Assembly: GCF_042100115.1 (NCBI RefSeq)
Contig: NC_091277.1
Coordinates: 1,612,001 to 1,676,000, forward strand
DNA from: Alternaria dauci
Lineage: Eukaryota; Ascomycota; Dothideomycetes; Pleosporales; Pleosporaceae
Direction: 5' to 3'
DNA length: 64,000 nucleotides
Shown here piece by piece: positions 1 through 12,476 of this stretch (position 1 is the first letter of the stretch; every line of letters begins with the position of its first letter). The notes under the pieces are model-generated. The model did not search any database, was not told the DNA's origin, and was given only the letters and a program-made list of their open reading frames with translations. Both the position numbers and the translations under genes were made by a program.

Positions 1-454
1 GATGAGATTGTCGTCTCTTTTCGTTGACGATAAGCTCGCTGAGCAAGACGGATTTGAGTCCTTCGTCTCTGCCATGTATGTCAGCATTGCCGACGCGTAG
101 TCTGGGACATTGGGTTGCGAGATGAATCATGCTGGATAGCGATGAGATGGGCACTTGCGGGTCGTCCATAGGGGCCGACGAAGATTGACATCTGCCTCAC
201 AGCTTCTTCCATCAGAGCAGGTGTGGATTCATCGTCTTCCATTCCGCAGTAGGATTGAGTAACAATGAATCAGGGTAGAAGAAAAGAAAAGACACGACGT
301 CTCCACTCACATCTGCGGCTGTGGCATCCTGCGTATCGACCCGGGGCCGTCCCCTAGCCTTCTTTCCTCCAGCACCACCGTCATCGCCACTATTGCTCCT
401 GCGCGAGCGCTTCCGGGATGTGTGTGGTTGCTCTTCTGATTCCGAGCTCGTCAT
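1..454 (-). CDS. bZIP transcription factor, 5' part (runs off left edge)
   Basis: Exon 1 is 454..311 (48 codons) and begins MTSSESEEQ. It is Ser/Arg-rich with an AT-hook-like RGRPR at residues 35-39. The exon ends in phase 0 at a GTGAGT donor. Exon 2 starts at 68 after a GGCAG acceptor and encodes RRRTQIRLAQRAYRQRKE, a textbook bZIP basic region with the N-x7-R class replaced by the fungal Q-x7-R/Y type. The leucine zipper lies beyond the window. Joining the exons gives ...DATAAD-RRRTQI..., the continuity expected of this family, which is why I accept a rather long 242-nt intron. The family binds DNA as dimers in the nucleus. The specific regulon cannot be read from this fragment. Recognition of the bZIP class is strong; the gene name is not assignable. 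Confidence 0.85.
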
Positions 455-1624
455 AATTCTGGTCTTCGCTTCTGATACTGCAGAACGAGCAAAGTGAGGA
501 CGCCGGAGGTAAGTCCCCGAAGGGGGATCGGTGGAATCTGTAGCGAAACTTGTGAGGGATTGCAGAGCGGACCGAAGCCGGAATCTGCGGGATGCTCTCG
601 CTCCGACCCGACTCTTAAAACACCGCTATCGTTCACCTGTAATAAGAACAGCAGGAATCCTCTGTTCAGACTCTCGATGAAGTAATCGCAATCGGGTAAA
701 AGTAGCGGGAAGACGTTGTGCAAATGTAAATAAGCGATCGCCGGGTCGTCTGGCGTCCAGAACTAGTCCAACGTGACGCAAGCCAGCCAGCATGGAAAAG
801 CAAAAGATTGTCCGGTGTCCGACTCAGCATACGGCTGCTTCAGCTCATAAGGTTCGAGGTCGATCAAGGGTCCGCTGTTACATGGGGCTAATGCGCATCT
901 CCGCACAGGCTGCGGCTAGTTCATGTAGGACGAAAGGTGCGGACGAGTACCTGGCCGTGCCACTGTGGGTTCATGGCCGTGTGGGTTCTCTGCTGAGATT
1001 GCTGCCATCTACATTGCTGTCCCCGCGCACAGATCTGTACGATTCCCAGACTCTTCGTGCAAATCGTCGATGACGAGATGTTTCAGCCCGAGGTTATGAG
1101 ATCTTGGTGGGTAGATGTGGCCAATTGTTTCGCAGTCTGTCTTGTCGCTCTGGTGCAGGTCGGGTCGATTTGCAGCATGATTACTCAACGCTAAATTTCC
1201 GCTCCGGCAACTACCGAGTACCAAGACCAATCACGCAGAGCCAAGAATCTCATCCGCTTGCAGCGGTCAGTCCATCATGCGCTTCATTCTCAGCTTCCTG
1301 ATGACGAGCCTGGGTAGTTTGGCCAAAGTTAAACAAGCTTAAACCGCTCCAACTAGATGCGCAATGGTCTTGTGAGTGCTTAATAGTATCCTGGTTGACA
1401 GTCTTGAGGGTGCTGATCAGTTTCATTCTGCTCTTCAGACCATACAACCCCCCGGGTTGTTCGGATAGCCAACATCGGTTGCGTTCCAATGTTGCTGCTC
1501 TGCACCCCAACCTACCAGGCGAGCATACCGCGCCTACTGCTTGCACCTGTCTAAATCTAGCTCTTTAAGCGTCCGGTCAAGAATGTTTAAAGCTTGTGTA
1601 TGATCACCCAATCCGGCACTGCAA
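455..1624. other. Intergenic, no gene seen
   Basis: This 1.2 kb lies between the bZIP start and the 3' end of the PAF-acetylhydrolase-like gene. Only short overlapping frames on both strands occur, with no family resemblance or splice-linked continuity. It presumably holds the bZIP promoter and the hydrolase 3' UTR. Confidence 0.6.
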
Positions 1625-3964
1625 CTACGCCGACCCCTGACCCGGTCCATCTCTAAGCTTGGGAAGAACACCCAACCAATTACTTGACGGTGCATCTTCA
1701 CCCTGTCCTGTAGCGGCTGATTTCTCCACCCCTCCCGATTTTCCAGACGTGGTTTTCTCAGCATCATCATATCTATCTCGCACCTCATGCCCTGTTCGAT
1801 AGCTGGGTCCATGCTTTACATCTCCCTCATCGTTACTTCGCAGTGTACTTCCGCTCGTCTCGGAATCGCTCCGAGTATGCGATGCAGATCCAAGAGCATC
1901 GGCAACTGTATGATCGCTATTCTGACTCTCTTCAGTTGGCGCGGTGGCTCGGTCTTCGTCTATGCGCTTCTCTCCCCTATCTTCTGCGTTGACCCATTTT
2001 TGCAGATCTTCATCCGAAGGCTTGTGGAAACACCACATCTCATCTGAAGTAGTGTATCCAGTGCCCATGCCGCCTTGGAAGTTGCGCCGAAACTTCCTTT
2101 GAAGACCAGCGGCCAGTCGTTTCCTAAATTCATTGTCTACTCGTAGACGAGCGGCTATCCATTCATCCGTCGGTCGGTGCTCGTTGGGTATGTCTTCCAT
2201 GAGAGGCGTTTCCAAAATCTTCTCATTTGTCATACACCTACTAATGATTGACTTCCCACCTCCAGAATCCGGTGTTACCAGCCGAAGGAATTCGAGACTT
2301 GTACTGACATTGAGGTCAATAGCTCTTTGCGGATGGACAGTGGCCTTCAGGAATAACGATGAGACATGCTTGTACAAGATCGAGAAGTCGCTTTGGTTGA
2401 TGTGTACGGAGCCCCGGACAGTAAAGAGATACGCAGGGGCGCCATGCTCGCTGGCCTCTTTCATCAGAGACATGACTGCATCCCAGTTCTTCTGCCAATA
2501 CATGAATGCCTCACTGGCGATACCAAGTAACGGCAGGTGTATCCGGTGCTTCGGGTCCTCCACTGGTGGCTTCACAGGCGCACTACAAGTGTGTTAGTTC
2601 CGATGTAATGAGGGACAGATGTACATACCCCCAAATATCGTAGATGATTCCAGCCTGAACATTGGTAAATCGCTCTGTATGCCTGAGCACCTCTACCACT
2701 GTCGCTGCTCCGAAACTATGGCCAGCGACGGTCATTTTGTCTACGTGGAAACGGTTTTTCCATTGTGCCCAATCGATTCCATTCAAGCCTCTTGAAGAGC
2801 CGCCAACGTAGCCTTCCCCGCGCAGGTTCTGCCGTGCAATCTCCTCTCCATCGCCAGCACATATGATTTTGAGTACACGGTAGGCTTCCTCAAGCTCACA
2901 GAGACGCATCTCGATCTGCGCACTCCGAAGTTCGCCGTCTACGCCGTGCTCGTTGTTGGGTGAAGTATCCATTGGGTTGTCTTTGGGAAATATGTAGTCC
3001 TGCAATGATCAGCCAATCACGTCCCGTACTATCCACTACCATAGAGAACCCAACAGAGACGTACGACATGGTGGTAGCCTTGCGCAATTTCCTCCTCGGT
3101 GTGGTCCAGGTGCCGAAACTTGTCGAAACGCTCATTGTCCCCTTCATCCTCGTCGCAACTACTATGATTTGCTTTAGCTCCTCCTTGGGGATCCTTTCTC
3201 CGCTTCCCTCGTTTCTTGTGGTTGATGAAAGTACGCGGCCCGCTCCCATCTCTGTGCTCCACCGCGCACACGACGAAGCCGTAGCTCGCAAACTCGGAGC
3301 ATAAGCTACTGTATGCAGTTCTCGAGCCCCCAAGACCATGACTGAATAACAGCAGAGGGAATGTGGGCTCCTTGCCCATGCCCTTGGGCGGATCGCCCTG
3401 CTGATTCTTAATCTTATACCCGTTCTTCTTGCCTTCTGGAGGCCAATGAGTCGCAGGAGGAGCATTTCTGTAGCCACGCAGCTTCGTGAGCATGGTGGTC
3501 GCGCCAAAAATACCAATGCTTATAGAGCTCGGTATGCTGGCAAAACGCGCATAACCCTTGGCTGTTTCCATGCGCGGTCTTGGAAGCCATGTCTCTCGAC
3601 TCCATTTCTTTTCCCCTCCTGGAGCCTTCCCATTCCCGCTTCCGACCGAGGAAGGGTAGTATAGTGTGAATAGAACAGTCTCCAACTGCAGAAGATGCCG
3701 GCCTTTGCGCTTTATGTTCGAGATGGGTCGGGGGTCCTCTACGGGAACTTCTATCTCCATGCTCCCTATAGAGTATGGTCCCGAAGGGGGAGACAGAGTG
3801 GAATTAGGGTATGGGAGGTGGTCGCGTAGCGATGCCGGGGGTCGTGTACGTGGTTTCTTCGCGTTGGGCACCTTGTTTGACGATGAAGGATTGAGGACGC
3901 TGCGTCGACGAGCACCATGTTCTGTACCGGTGATGCGCGTCGTTTGACGCTCGAGATACGACAT
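1625..3964 (-). CDS. PAF-acetylhydrolase-like serine hydrolase
   Basis: Three exons, 3964..3065, 2999..2629 and 2582..1625, give a 742-residue protein. I start at MSYLERQ because in-frame codons further upstream look like leader sequence. Family marks are the oxyanion-hole segment LLLFSHGLGGSR in the C-terminal half of exon 1, the nucleophile elbow GHSFG (Ser near 395), an Asp in IIYDIWG (near 421) and a His in GSVHINQSDF (near 484). That is the Ser-Asp-His triad of the group VII phospholipase A2 / PAF-acetylhydrolase family, which cleaves short or oxidised acyl chains from phospholipids. The region past about residue 550 is a charged, low-complexity tail not needed by the fold. No signal peptide is evident, so it is likely intracellular. 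The two introns are 65 and 46 nt, and all exon phases add up. Confidence 0.88.
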
Positions 3965-4552
3965 AATGAAGGGTGAGCGATGGTATGAGCCGTCATGTAG
4001 GGTATCTCGAAAGGAAAAAGGAAATGTGCACAACAAAACACGTCGGTGCAAAAGAGCCACGCTCAGGGCGCGACTGGCGATACAGCGACCGCGAAGACTA
4101 ACTGTCCAAGATGCTTCGCCATGCTTAGCAGCGGCTGTAAGGTCCACAAAAAGTGCTTGCTCCGCTGGCGAGCTTGTGCGGATGCGCTCGGGACCCTAGT
4201 GTTGGTGTTTTGGAATTGAATGAACCTGACGTCATGTGGCTCGGTTGCCCTTTCGAGCGTGCAGGTGGGGCCAATAGACTTTGTTCCACAAGTCCGATCC
4301 AATGTCCGCTCAAATCACAACGGTAATGACTGAACAAAAGCGGGACTCTGAAACCTACGCGATTCCGACGCAGCACTTAATCAAGTTTTACCATGTGCAA
4401 TAGGGAACCATGTCAGATTGAGCTACTAACCAGTATGATACGTATTGTACGCCTCCAAACTTCCACGTCAATGCAAAATACAATAAACCCGGTAAGAAGC
4501 ATATAGCCGGCCCGATATCTCAATAGGGCGGACGTAGTCGCGTTCGCTCAGG
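3965..4552. other. Intergenic, no gene seen
   Basis: The hydrolase promoter lies here, together with the 3' flank of the downstream metallophosphatase. Short frames only. Confidence 0.6.
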
Positions 4553-5860
4553 CTATGAGGTCTTTGATCTGTCCACCACAGGGTACTGGTCTATACCGAA
4601 AGTCGCGTTGAGCGACACCTGTCCTGAGATCTTTCCGTTTTCTATACGAATCCAAGTATCCACGACCTTCGCGTCCAACATGTCCTCTTTGACAACGATC
4701 TGGCGCGCACCGCGTGTCCAATCCGTGTAGCCGCCGTAACCCGAGTGGCGATTGAAGCAGATGTTTAGCCCATTGCCATTCTTAGGAGAGTTGCCGGGGA
4801 GGTCTTTGGTCCATTTCATGCACCAGTCTACACCATGGTCGTGACCAGAGAAGACGGCCATGAGTCCCTCAGTCTCGACGAGCGCCGTCATGAATGGAAT
4901 GTCGGCGCCGCCGTACTTGCAGTTGTTTCCAGTGCCGTCGCATACATCGCCCTGATGTCCTATGCTCTCTTCATTAAGGCCTGGGTTCGTTTTCCGGTCA
5001 CGCCCGTTCTGTTGGAAAGATCTCGTCGCATGAATTGGGATATGCACAAAAGCCATACTGGGGATCGCGCGGCCGTGTTGCTGGGTAAACGCGTTGTTGG
5101 TATTGCGAAACCATTCGACGACCTGCAAGAGTTAGTACAGCACAAAACATGGCAGAAAATGTCGCATACCTTTTCATCAACCCAGTTTGGAACGCTGACA
5201 TCGACGCCAGTTGGTTGATACTTGCGACCACCCTTGCTGTCGAAGAACCACATGAGCATCTTCAGCTCAGAAGCATCATCGGAACTGTAAACAGGAACGA
5301 AGTAATTGCTCCAGCCGACTTGATCGACCTCGCCAGCCACCGACTGCGTTGTGAAGGATAGCTTCTTGCCATTCCGACCCTTGACATCCCACCACATGTG
5401 TTCAGATACATCTCTAGTGCTGCAGGTCTTGGATGCGTCATGATTGCCGAACGTTGCACCGAAAGGAAGATTGCGATTGACGAGCGGCGCCATGATCTGG
5501 TCGACCAGTGTGTTCACGTTGGCAGGACCAACCCATTCGCAAGACAACAGGTCGCCATTCAGAACGACAAAGTCAGGCTGCTCATTGTCAAGAACAGAGT
5601 TCATAACACCAACCGTCTTGAGGTCTGCATAGGGACGACTGCGCAGGGAATCAGCTACGAAATGTCAGTGAGACCCGGTATCAGGCGTATAATGCATATG
5701 ATAGCTTACGCTCACCGAGGTGAAGATCACTGAAGACGGTAACCGAGAGCTTCCTGTCTGGAGCGAATTGGATGCCCGCATATTGCTGCCTATTTCTGCT
5801 CTGGATACTGGCAGCGCTGACGGCGATAGTTAGCAGCCACAACAGCTGTATATGTCCCAT
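4553..5860 (-). CDS. Secreted metallophosphatase, Dcr2/purple-acid-phosphatase type
   Basis: Three exons, 5860..5710, 5654..5170 and 5122..4553, encode 401 residues. The N-terminus (MGHIQLLWLLTIAVSAAS) is a clear signal peptide. The calcineurin-like metallophosphoesterase motifs appear in order: DLH at 45-47, GD at 84-85, GNHD at 120-123, VHIPIHA near 239 and GHDH at 305-308. These residues ligate the two catalytic metals. The protein resembles the fungal Dcr2 phosphatase group, which hydrolyses phosphoesters. With a signal peptide it is likely vacuolar, ER or secreted. For intron 1 I chose the GTAAGC donor over the GTGAGC nearby because it keeps the family's DLH-x-GE continuity. Substrate is unknown. 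It is transcribed away from TMA23, with which it shares an 800-bp promoter interval. Confidence 0.9.
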
Positions 5861-6657
5861 GGTTGGTATGACTGTCTAATCAGATCGTTGTAAGTTGATA
5901 CAGCCAAAGGTAGCATGCAAAAGAGGTGATATTTGAGCAAAGTCAAATTCAGTGAGAGTAGATAGTGTGTACAAAGAAGCGAATTAGAGGGAAAGACTCT
6001 GTTCTCGGAAAAGGTGTAAGGTAAGAGTCGAGGGGAAATTGCGACCTGACCGGGTGGAAAGTGAAGAACGAACCGGTCCGCATCATAAGCAGGTGCTACG
6101 AAAGGAAGAAGACAATCTAGGCCTTGGTCATGCCCTTTCTCATTAGCTGACGACGGCCTAGTACACGACATTTGCTGGTTTACTGTTCGTACGTGTTCAG
6201 CCCCACGTGATTGTGAACATAGCATCGCCCAACAAGGATTTAAAGATATCTAGATGTGCCAAGTTCTGTTTAGCTTTGTTGTCTCGACTTTCGCCAGGAG
6301 CTGGAGAGGGAGACCTGGACGCTGAACCTACTGCAGCAAGTGGTAAGAAATGGGAGCAGCTCTCCATATATTTCCTTTTTTCTCTCTCTGTGGAGTTGGT
6401 AGGCCAACACCCTGACAACGCCTATGTATGCGGTGGAAGGGAAAAATTGAACGTCCTCTACCTTGGCTACCTGAGTAGAGTGTTCGATTTCCCCCCTTTC
6501 ATCACGTGCATGCGCAAGACATAGAGTGCACTGTAGAGGGTAGGTAGAGCTAACGGTCTCGGGGGTCCGCAAGTCAATCGCGCTACGGTAGCCAAGACTT
6601 CCCCACCAAAATTTCCAGACACGCGAAGACGGCTATCACTCCTTCACGTCAGCTGCC
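5861..6657. other. Divergent promoter interval, no gene seen
   Basis: About 800 bp lie between the starts of the metallophosphatase (minus) and TMA23 (plus). The open frames here overlap and look random. Confidence 0.6.
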
Positions 6658-7449
6658 ATGAACGCCGAGGCATATCTGCGCAAGCAAGGCTGGCAGGGCT
6701 CAGGCCATTCTCTCGACCAATCTGGCCGCGGCATCAAAAAGCCGCTTCTCATCGCGCACAAAAATGACCAGCTAGGACTCGGCAAGAAGAAGGCCGCGCA
6801 CACGACAGACGACCAGTGGTGGTTGCGCGCATTCGACCAGAGCCTGCAAAGTATTGGCACGGGCAAAGACGTATGCGCTCATGTCTTTTTCGCACGCGCG
6901 CGACCAAACAACTAACCTTTGACATAGAGCACACTCGACCAGATCCGAACGCAAGGCATCTATCGCGGCGGTCTATATGGCTTCTTCGTAAAGGGCGAAA
7001 TGATCGGGGGTACCATCGGAGACACCTCTGCGACTACCACAGACGCATCGAACCCGTCCTCTGGCACAAGCACGCCCCCTACATCTGCATCCGACACCGA
7101 AACACCTGCGCCTACCAATGAGAAATCGGACAAGAAGAACAAGCGCAAGCGAGAGCTGGTAGACGCGTCGTCCAGCAATAAGAGCAAGAAGGCGAAGGGT
7201 CATGCTGACGGAACGAAGGACGATCAGAAAGCTGTGGCAAAGAAGCTGGCCAAGCTGAAACCCGCCGAGAAGACCGACTACGAGACACGCGCAAAGGCAA
7301 AGGGTCAGACGCTCGACCAATACGTTCTTCGTCGCATCCAGAAAAAGACTGAGACGCGCACCCGTAAGCCCGTCGAAGGAGTCAAGGAGAAGAAACAAAA
7401 GTCTCATAAAAAGGAGAAGAAGAGCAAAGAGGCAGCCAAGGCACAATAA
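6658..7449 (+). CDS. TMA23: G-patch ribosome-biogenesis protein TMA23
   Basis: Two exons, 6658..6870 and 6928..7449, give 244 residues; the intron has a GTATGC donor and an ACATAG acceptor. The start MNAEAYLRKQGWQGSGHSL followed by ...GIKKPLLIAHKNDQLGLGKK and DQWWLRAFD matches the Tma23 G-patch-like N-terminus closely. The C-terminal half is lysine-rich (for example KKNKRKREL and KKEKKSKEA), as expected of a nucleolar protein. In yeast Tma23 acts in the nucleolus and affects pre-rRNA processing and small-subunit formation, so I infer the same role here. Residues 8-50 hold the glycine-rich patch; roughly residues 85-120 are a Ser/Thr/Pro linker. The gene converges with THG1 downstream. Confidence 0.88.
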
Positions 7450-8040
7450 CAGTGATGGAAAGACGACACCTGGAGAGAGCAGCCAACGAGCGGGTCAGCC
7501 ATCAACCCGTTGTGCGTTGCACGTATCTCTCAGATCGGATATTGTTCGCAGGCGCCTGCAGAACGTCTCAGGGGCCATCGTTATAACAATAATAACAACT
7601 CAACCAGCTGGATCCTGTGGACACTCTATCGACCCCCGAGACAACATCTTTGGAAGAGTTGCACAAAGGGGCAGGAAATGTCGATGACGGGCTTCGTGCA
7701 GCCCAATAAAGGCTCAAGGTAAAGACCGCAAGGACAACTCCAAAACAAATAAGATGTCTGAGGCGTAAGACGGATAGATTTGAGAATCCTAGATACCCTA
7801 CATATACGCGCCGCCTTGTATAACACAGATCGCGCGATGTTGTAAAGAACGAGTACTATTCGATTACTCGAATCAACATGAACACCAATACCCAAATCTT
7901 ACAACCACCCTTCCTCCTACCCCCAGTATCATACATCCCCGTCATCAAAATAATAATAATCTAGCCAGAAAGAAAGAGAAGAAATCCAAGCTTGGTCGAC
8001 GAGGGGCAGCCCCAAAAAACCCTCCCTGCCCTGATCAAAC
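7450..8040. other. Convergent 3' flanks, no gene seen
   Basis: About 590 bp lie between the TMA23 and THG1 stop codons. The stretch carries A/T-rich runs near 7585-7600 and 7945-7980 compatible with 3' UTR and polyadenylation. No coding signal. Confidence 0.55.
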
Positions 8041-10840
8041 TCACCCCGTCTTCCCGCTCAGAATCCAAGGTCTCTTCTCCCAAAACTCGTCCTTGATGAT
8101 ATCGACATGTTCCATCAGCACAGTCGCCTTGCTCCTTTTCTTTCTATCCTTGTCTTTCTGCGTACGACTCATGGGTACCGGGCGCCCTTCGTTGGTTTGT
8201 TGGGACGTAGTAACTGCTGGCTGTTTGCCTTTGTCCGGCTTAGTCCTGGAGGAGTTTGACTTGGAGGGCTTGGGCCGGTTGGCGTCTTTGTTGCGGCTGG
8301 TAGATGGTCGGCTACTGGGCAAGGGGTGGGTAGTGGGGTAGGGTTGGGAACTTGGCCCGGTGGCTGTCGTCGACGATAAGAGGGTGTGAATGTCTGGGCT
8401 TGAATGAGGGTATTGCAACGATGCCGATGTAGGTGCAGATTGCGTTGGAGCAGAAACGGCGTGGAGTTCCGCGATGCCCGGATGGGAGACACTACCCTGG
8501 CCCCAGACGTGCCCGCCTCTGTTGTCTGAATCGCTAGTTCTTCGTTGTGGCGACTCAGTTTCGTTGGTGGGTGCAATGGCATACTTGTTCCATTCTTGCT
8601 GTGGACTATTTCCTTTGACCTTTTCTCGCGTGCGCATCTCTTCCTCTGCACTCATTGGGGGACTTGGGAGAGCCTTGTTCTTTTGTATTGGTGGGCTGAC
8701 TTTCCGGGGTGGCGTAGATGTAGTCTCTCGAGGGCTGATTACACTCTCTTTTTCATCGAAACTATCACGTGTAGCTTTGAGTGTTGTGGTGGACCGATGG
8801 ATCGGTAAGGACAGCTTGCGCGGCTTACTGTTGGCAGGAATACTGGAGATACGCAATGGTATAGATGGCGGTTTCGGTGGTGCAGGTGTGCTCGATGATG
8901 CAAAATACGTCGGCAGCGAAGGCTGGCTCGGCGATCGTTGTTTGAGCCGGGAGGGCTTCACCTGAGGTGGGTACGAGGTCGTCAAGGAAGCCGATGCGGA
9001 GTGTGAGAACCCATGGTTGACCGCTATATTCGTATGATGACGGTAGCCCGCTATGGGATAATCTGCGGGGAAGTCGCCCTGTGGTGTCACCGGGGAGAAA
9101 TTGGTGCGTGTTGTTGGATTAGGCTGATTCAACGACAGCGGTGGCTTGCTACTTGGCTTTAATACTGGTGGAGATAGAGGCAAAGGCGTCAAGGAGGGTA
9201 GGTGCTGCTTGCCGTTCGACGAAGGGTTGTTGTTCCATGTTGCAGTTGATGGCGGAGAAAGCGGCATAGAAGAACCCGGCATAGGGCTGTTGTTCTCAGA
9301 TCTAATCGGATTAGATCTAAGTGGATTGGGGAATGCTGATCTCGAGATATTGGGTGGTGAAGGCGGTGGCGACGGAGTTGACGTTGTTGACAAGAAGGTC
9401 GGACGCGAACAAAGCTCTGGAGACTCCAGCAACTCCTTTTGATCTGGCAGATAAGGGATGGCCCTCTCGATGGACTGGGATGTACGGTGATTGGATGCTC
9501 TCTTTGGTGTTGGCTGAGCTATGGGTGGCGTAGGAAAGTCTGACAGTACTGGCGACGCTATCTGCTCGATCGGTGGCGGAGTAGGGAAGAAGTCTCGGTA
9601 TAGCACCGTGCCCTTCTTGAAGCACTCTGGTTCGTTGTTGTAGTTGATTCCAAACTCTTTAAACAGGATCTCGTTCTTGTCGGATGATACTGTGCCCTTG
9701 AGTCTTTGTTCTGCCTCTCGAGCTCCCATGCCACCCTGCTGAAGCAGAGTCCAGAAAGTAGTGTTGTAAAGATTATTGATATGGCCTGAGCGACGGTCAA
9801 ATTCAATCCATGAGTGATAGGAAGATCAAGAAGGAGGTCACAGAAGATGGCTTGAACCAGAACCAGAATGCCGACAAGAGAGGGTGAGATGTATCATATC
9901 ACTTACAATCAACTTGCCGCCAGCTCATGTAATCCCGAAGATTAGAATCGCTTGGGTAGCACACTGCACGTCCATCGAACGAGGGCAGCGGAGGTGTAAG
10001 CGGCTTATCCGGAAAGTATGTAGACCAGGACCAAACATAGTATGAGGTGAAAGTCGACACAATCGTCGTAGTCAGCTTGCTGCGTCCGGATCAGTCCTGG
10101 TCAGATCGCGAGCTGAGATGAACTAGTTGCACCAATGGAAGTATCTCCGTACCTGGCTCGACGTTCGAATAAGGCACAGTCCTTATGAAAGACGAAACTG
10201 CGGCCCACGTCAGCTAAGCAGTCCCGAAACATGCTACCCCACCCAGTATATACGATGCCGGGAAGTTTGAGCGGCCCCGATGGAACACCAATTTATCTCA
10301 AACATAACACGCTCGAATGAAAGAAAATGCAACGTACCTGTATTCGTCGCTGTTGCCGAATGCAAGGACAAGGTCAGGCAGCTCTTTCATGACAGCCTGG
10401 GCTGCAGCGTTCATGACATCAAGCCCATTCTTATCGTTCGGCTTGACGAACTCGTACTTGGACGTGAACCTGTTCGCGTCTTGTTAGCGATACCCGCTTG
10501 ATGGTGGATAATAGCCGAGATTGTTGGCCTAGGGCAGCAATATCCGTTCATGCAACATGGTTACGGGTACCTGCATATGCCGAACCGAGAAAGTTTGCCA
10601 ACGCAAGTGAAGGAGAGGAAAATGGGGAGCGTACTTGGAAAAGCCACGCCCATCTATCCGTACTACGATCCAGGTATTGGCCAGCAAAGCATCGGGCTGC
10701 TCAAACTGGCGCACATATTCATACCTGAGTTCCGTTAGTTGAGGCCCGGTGAGCTCGTCTCGGCGGTGAGCTCGCAAACGATGGCGTCTGCTTCCCCACC
10801 CAGTTGAGAAGCTATGGATTACTTACTTGCTGTTCGCCAT
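8041..10840 (-). CDS. THG1: tRNA-His guanylyltransferase with ~470-residue insertion
   Basis: Six exons: 10840..10827 (14 nt), 10724..10635, 10469..10338, 10197..10153, 10079..9907 and 9785..8041, total 732 residues. Thg1 adds the essential G at position -1 of tRNA-His by 3'-5' polymerisation. The core is unmistakable: [19 protein letters not shown] at the start, RIDGRGF with Asp29, SDE at 75-77 (metal ligands), [12 protein letters not shown] and YLSW-like [17 protein letters not shown]. The core ends at GTVLYRDF near residue 217. The usual C-terminus ([16 protein letters not shown]) reappears only at about 708-725. Between them are some 470 residues rich in Pro, Ser and Thr, in one uninterrupted frame. 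Usual family length is about 270-300. The five introns sit where alignment demands, and phases sum correctly. Confidence 0.93.
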
Positions 10841-12439
10841 TTATGACCTCTCTGCCGATAACAATCTTTCTTCCCCGGCACAGGCGCACTGCATAGTCTT
10901 TGAGCGATGGACGACAAGAAGATGACGGACGTCAGCGGGAGCTTGTTTGCTGCTTGGGCGTGCGCAAGTGTGGTTTTGAAGGCTGAGTGACTCTGGGGCT
11001 AAGGGTACCACAGCAAAAGACGGTGTTTCAGGTCCGCAGATGTAATGCAGCTACGGCGACAAGCTTCTCCAGCCGATCGAAGCGCGGATATCGAGCGCGC
11101 AGTTGGCATCCTCCGAGTTGACCATCATGCATTGTGTGGACACGCCCGCGGGTCGCAGAAAGCCTTTCAACATGGGATGAGTCCCCACACTCCGTTCCGG
11201 ACGATCGCTGGCGCTTGGACCACGACATTGTCTCTCTGCAGAAGCCAGTCATCCGTGGACGCATCAACTTGCGCATCGCATTTCTGTACGCAAGAGAAGG
11301 ACTCCTTGCAGAGCAGAGCCCGACGCGTCCTCATGCCAAGCAACTATAGCAGGTTCCCCTCATCGCACAGACGAGCGCATGAAGCACTCGGACATGCGGT
11401 ATCTCCCGACCCATACGTAGTTGCCGGAGCGGCGCGAGCGGTGAAGGTGTTCAGTTGCATACCCGTGCTTCTAGCATATAACCGGCACGTGTGGCAGTTG
11501 CTGCTGGCTTGATGCTGGGAGAGAAGCCGTAGCCTGACGCATACGGGACACCGGTCTCTTGGGGATGGCTACTAAGGCCAGCCACAACACCATCTTCAAA
11601 CAACAACACCTTGCAATGTACAGGGCCAGCGCCGACATGTATCCGGAAAGCCGCCATCTATCGCGTCTGTCGCCGCAAAGTTCGTCTCAACCTCCGAGGT
11701 TGGCAGTATCATTTTCTCTCAATCTTTTCGAGAGTTTGCATCGGCCTGGATAAGATGACAGAAGATGTTTCTCGAAAGCTGCAGCGGTCAAGTCTGCACC
11801 ACCTATACTGCATCTCGCAATATGTTTATCCAGGGAAAGATTCTGTGAGCACACTGTCTGTTGTAGCTGCACTATATTCCTCGTGGTTACGATCACTCAT
11901 CGGATTGGGCATGAGCCTCTTCCAGCCTAGCGAACTTGCGATGACAATTTAGTTGTTGAAAGCAACAGGCATTTACTACAAAGAAAGGGCCGGACTGGCG
12001 CCACATGAGTGTATTGATCACAATCCCCTTCTAATTGCCACGCGACGCCCTTGTCCTCATTCCAAATACCCGTACATGGCCAGGCTATCCTTTCATCAAT
12101 CGTCGTAGCGACACTACTAATCTTCGCTTTAGGCATTCGTTCTTATTTTTGCATTGGTTCCGTTATTACTGATTGTTTTGAGTTGGGCCTAGAGTCGATT
12201 GATTACATGGTGACCTACTAGTGGCTGTGCCTGAGCCGGTAATATCTCCGTCGTTAATCACGGCAGCCGTGGTGAGTCTTCAACGTGATCGTGTAGAGGG
12301 CTACCTAGTAACGCTTCTATACTTGGGATAATGTTCGCAAACTGCTGAGAAGACCGAGTCACTATCCAGATCTCATACGGTAGGTATTGGTGATTTTGGC
12401 GATAGTAGTGTATGGCTTCATTGATATACCTCAATCATT

Positions 12440-12476
<37 letters not shown>

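Noticed and set aside
2133..2597. A 154-codon plus-strand frame
   Set aside because: Lies antisense inside the third exon of the PAF-acetylhydrolase-like gene.
3965..4147. An N-terminal extension of the PAF-acetylhydrolase-like protein
   Set aside because: In frame and stop-free but leader-like, and the ATG at 3964 begins the more plausible protein.
11045..11512. A 155-codon plus-strand frame upstream of THG1
   Set aside because: Random-looking composition, competing frames on the other strand, and no family likeness.
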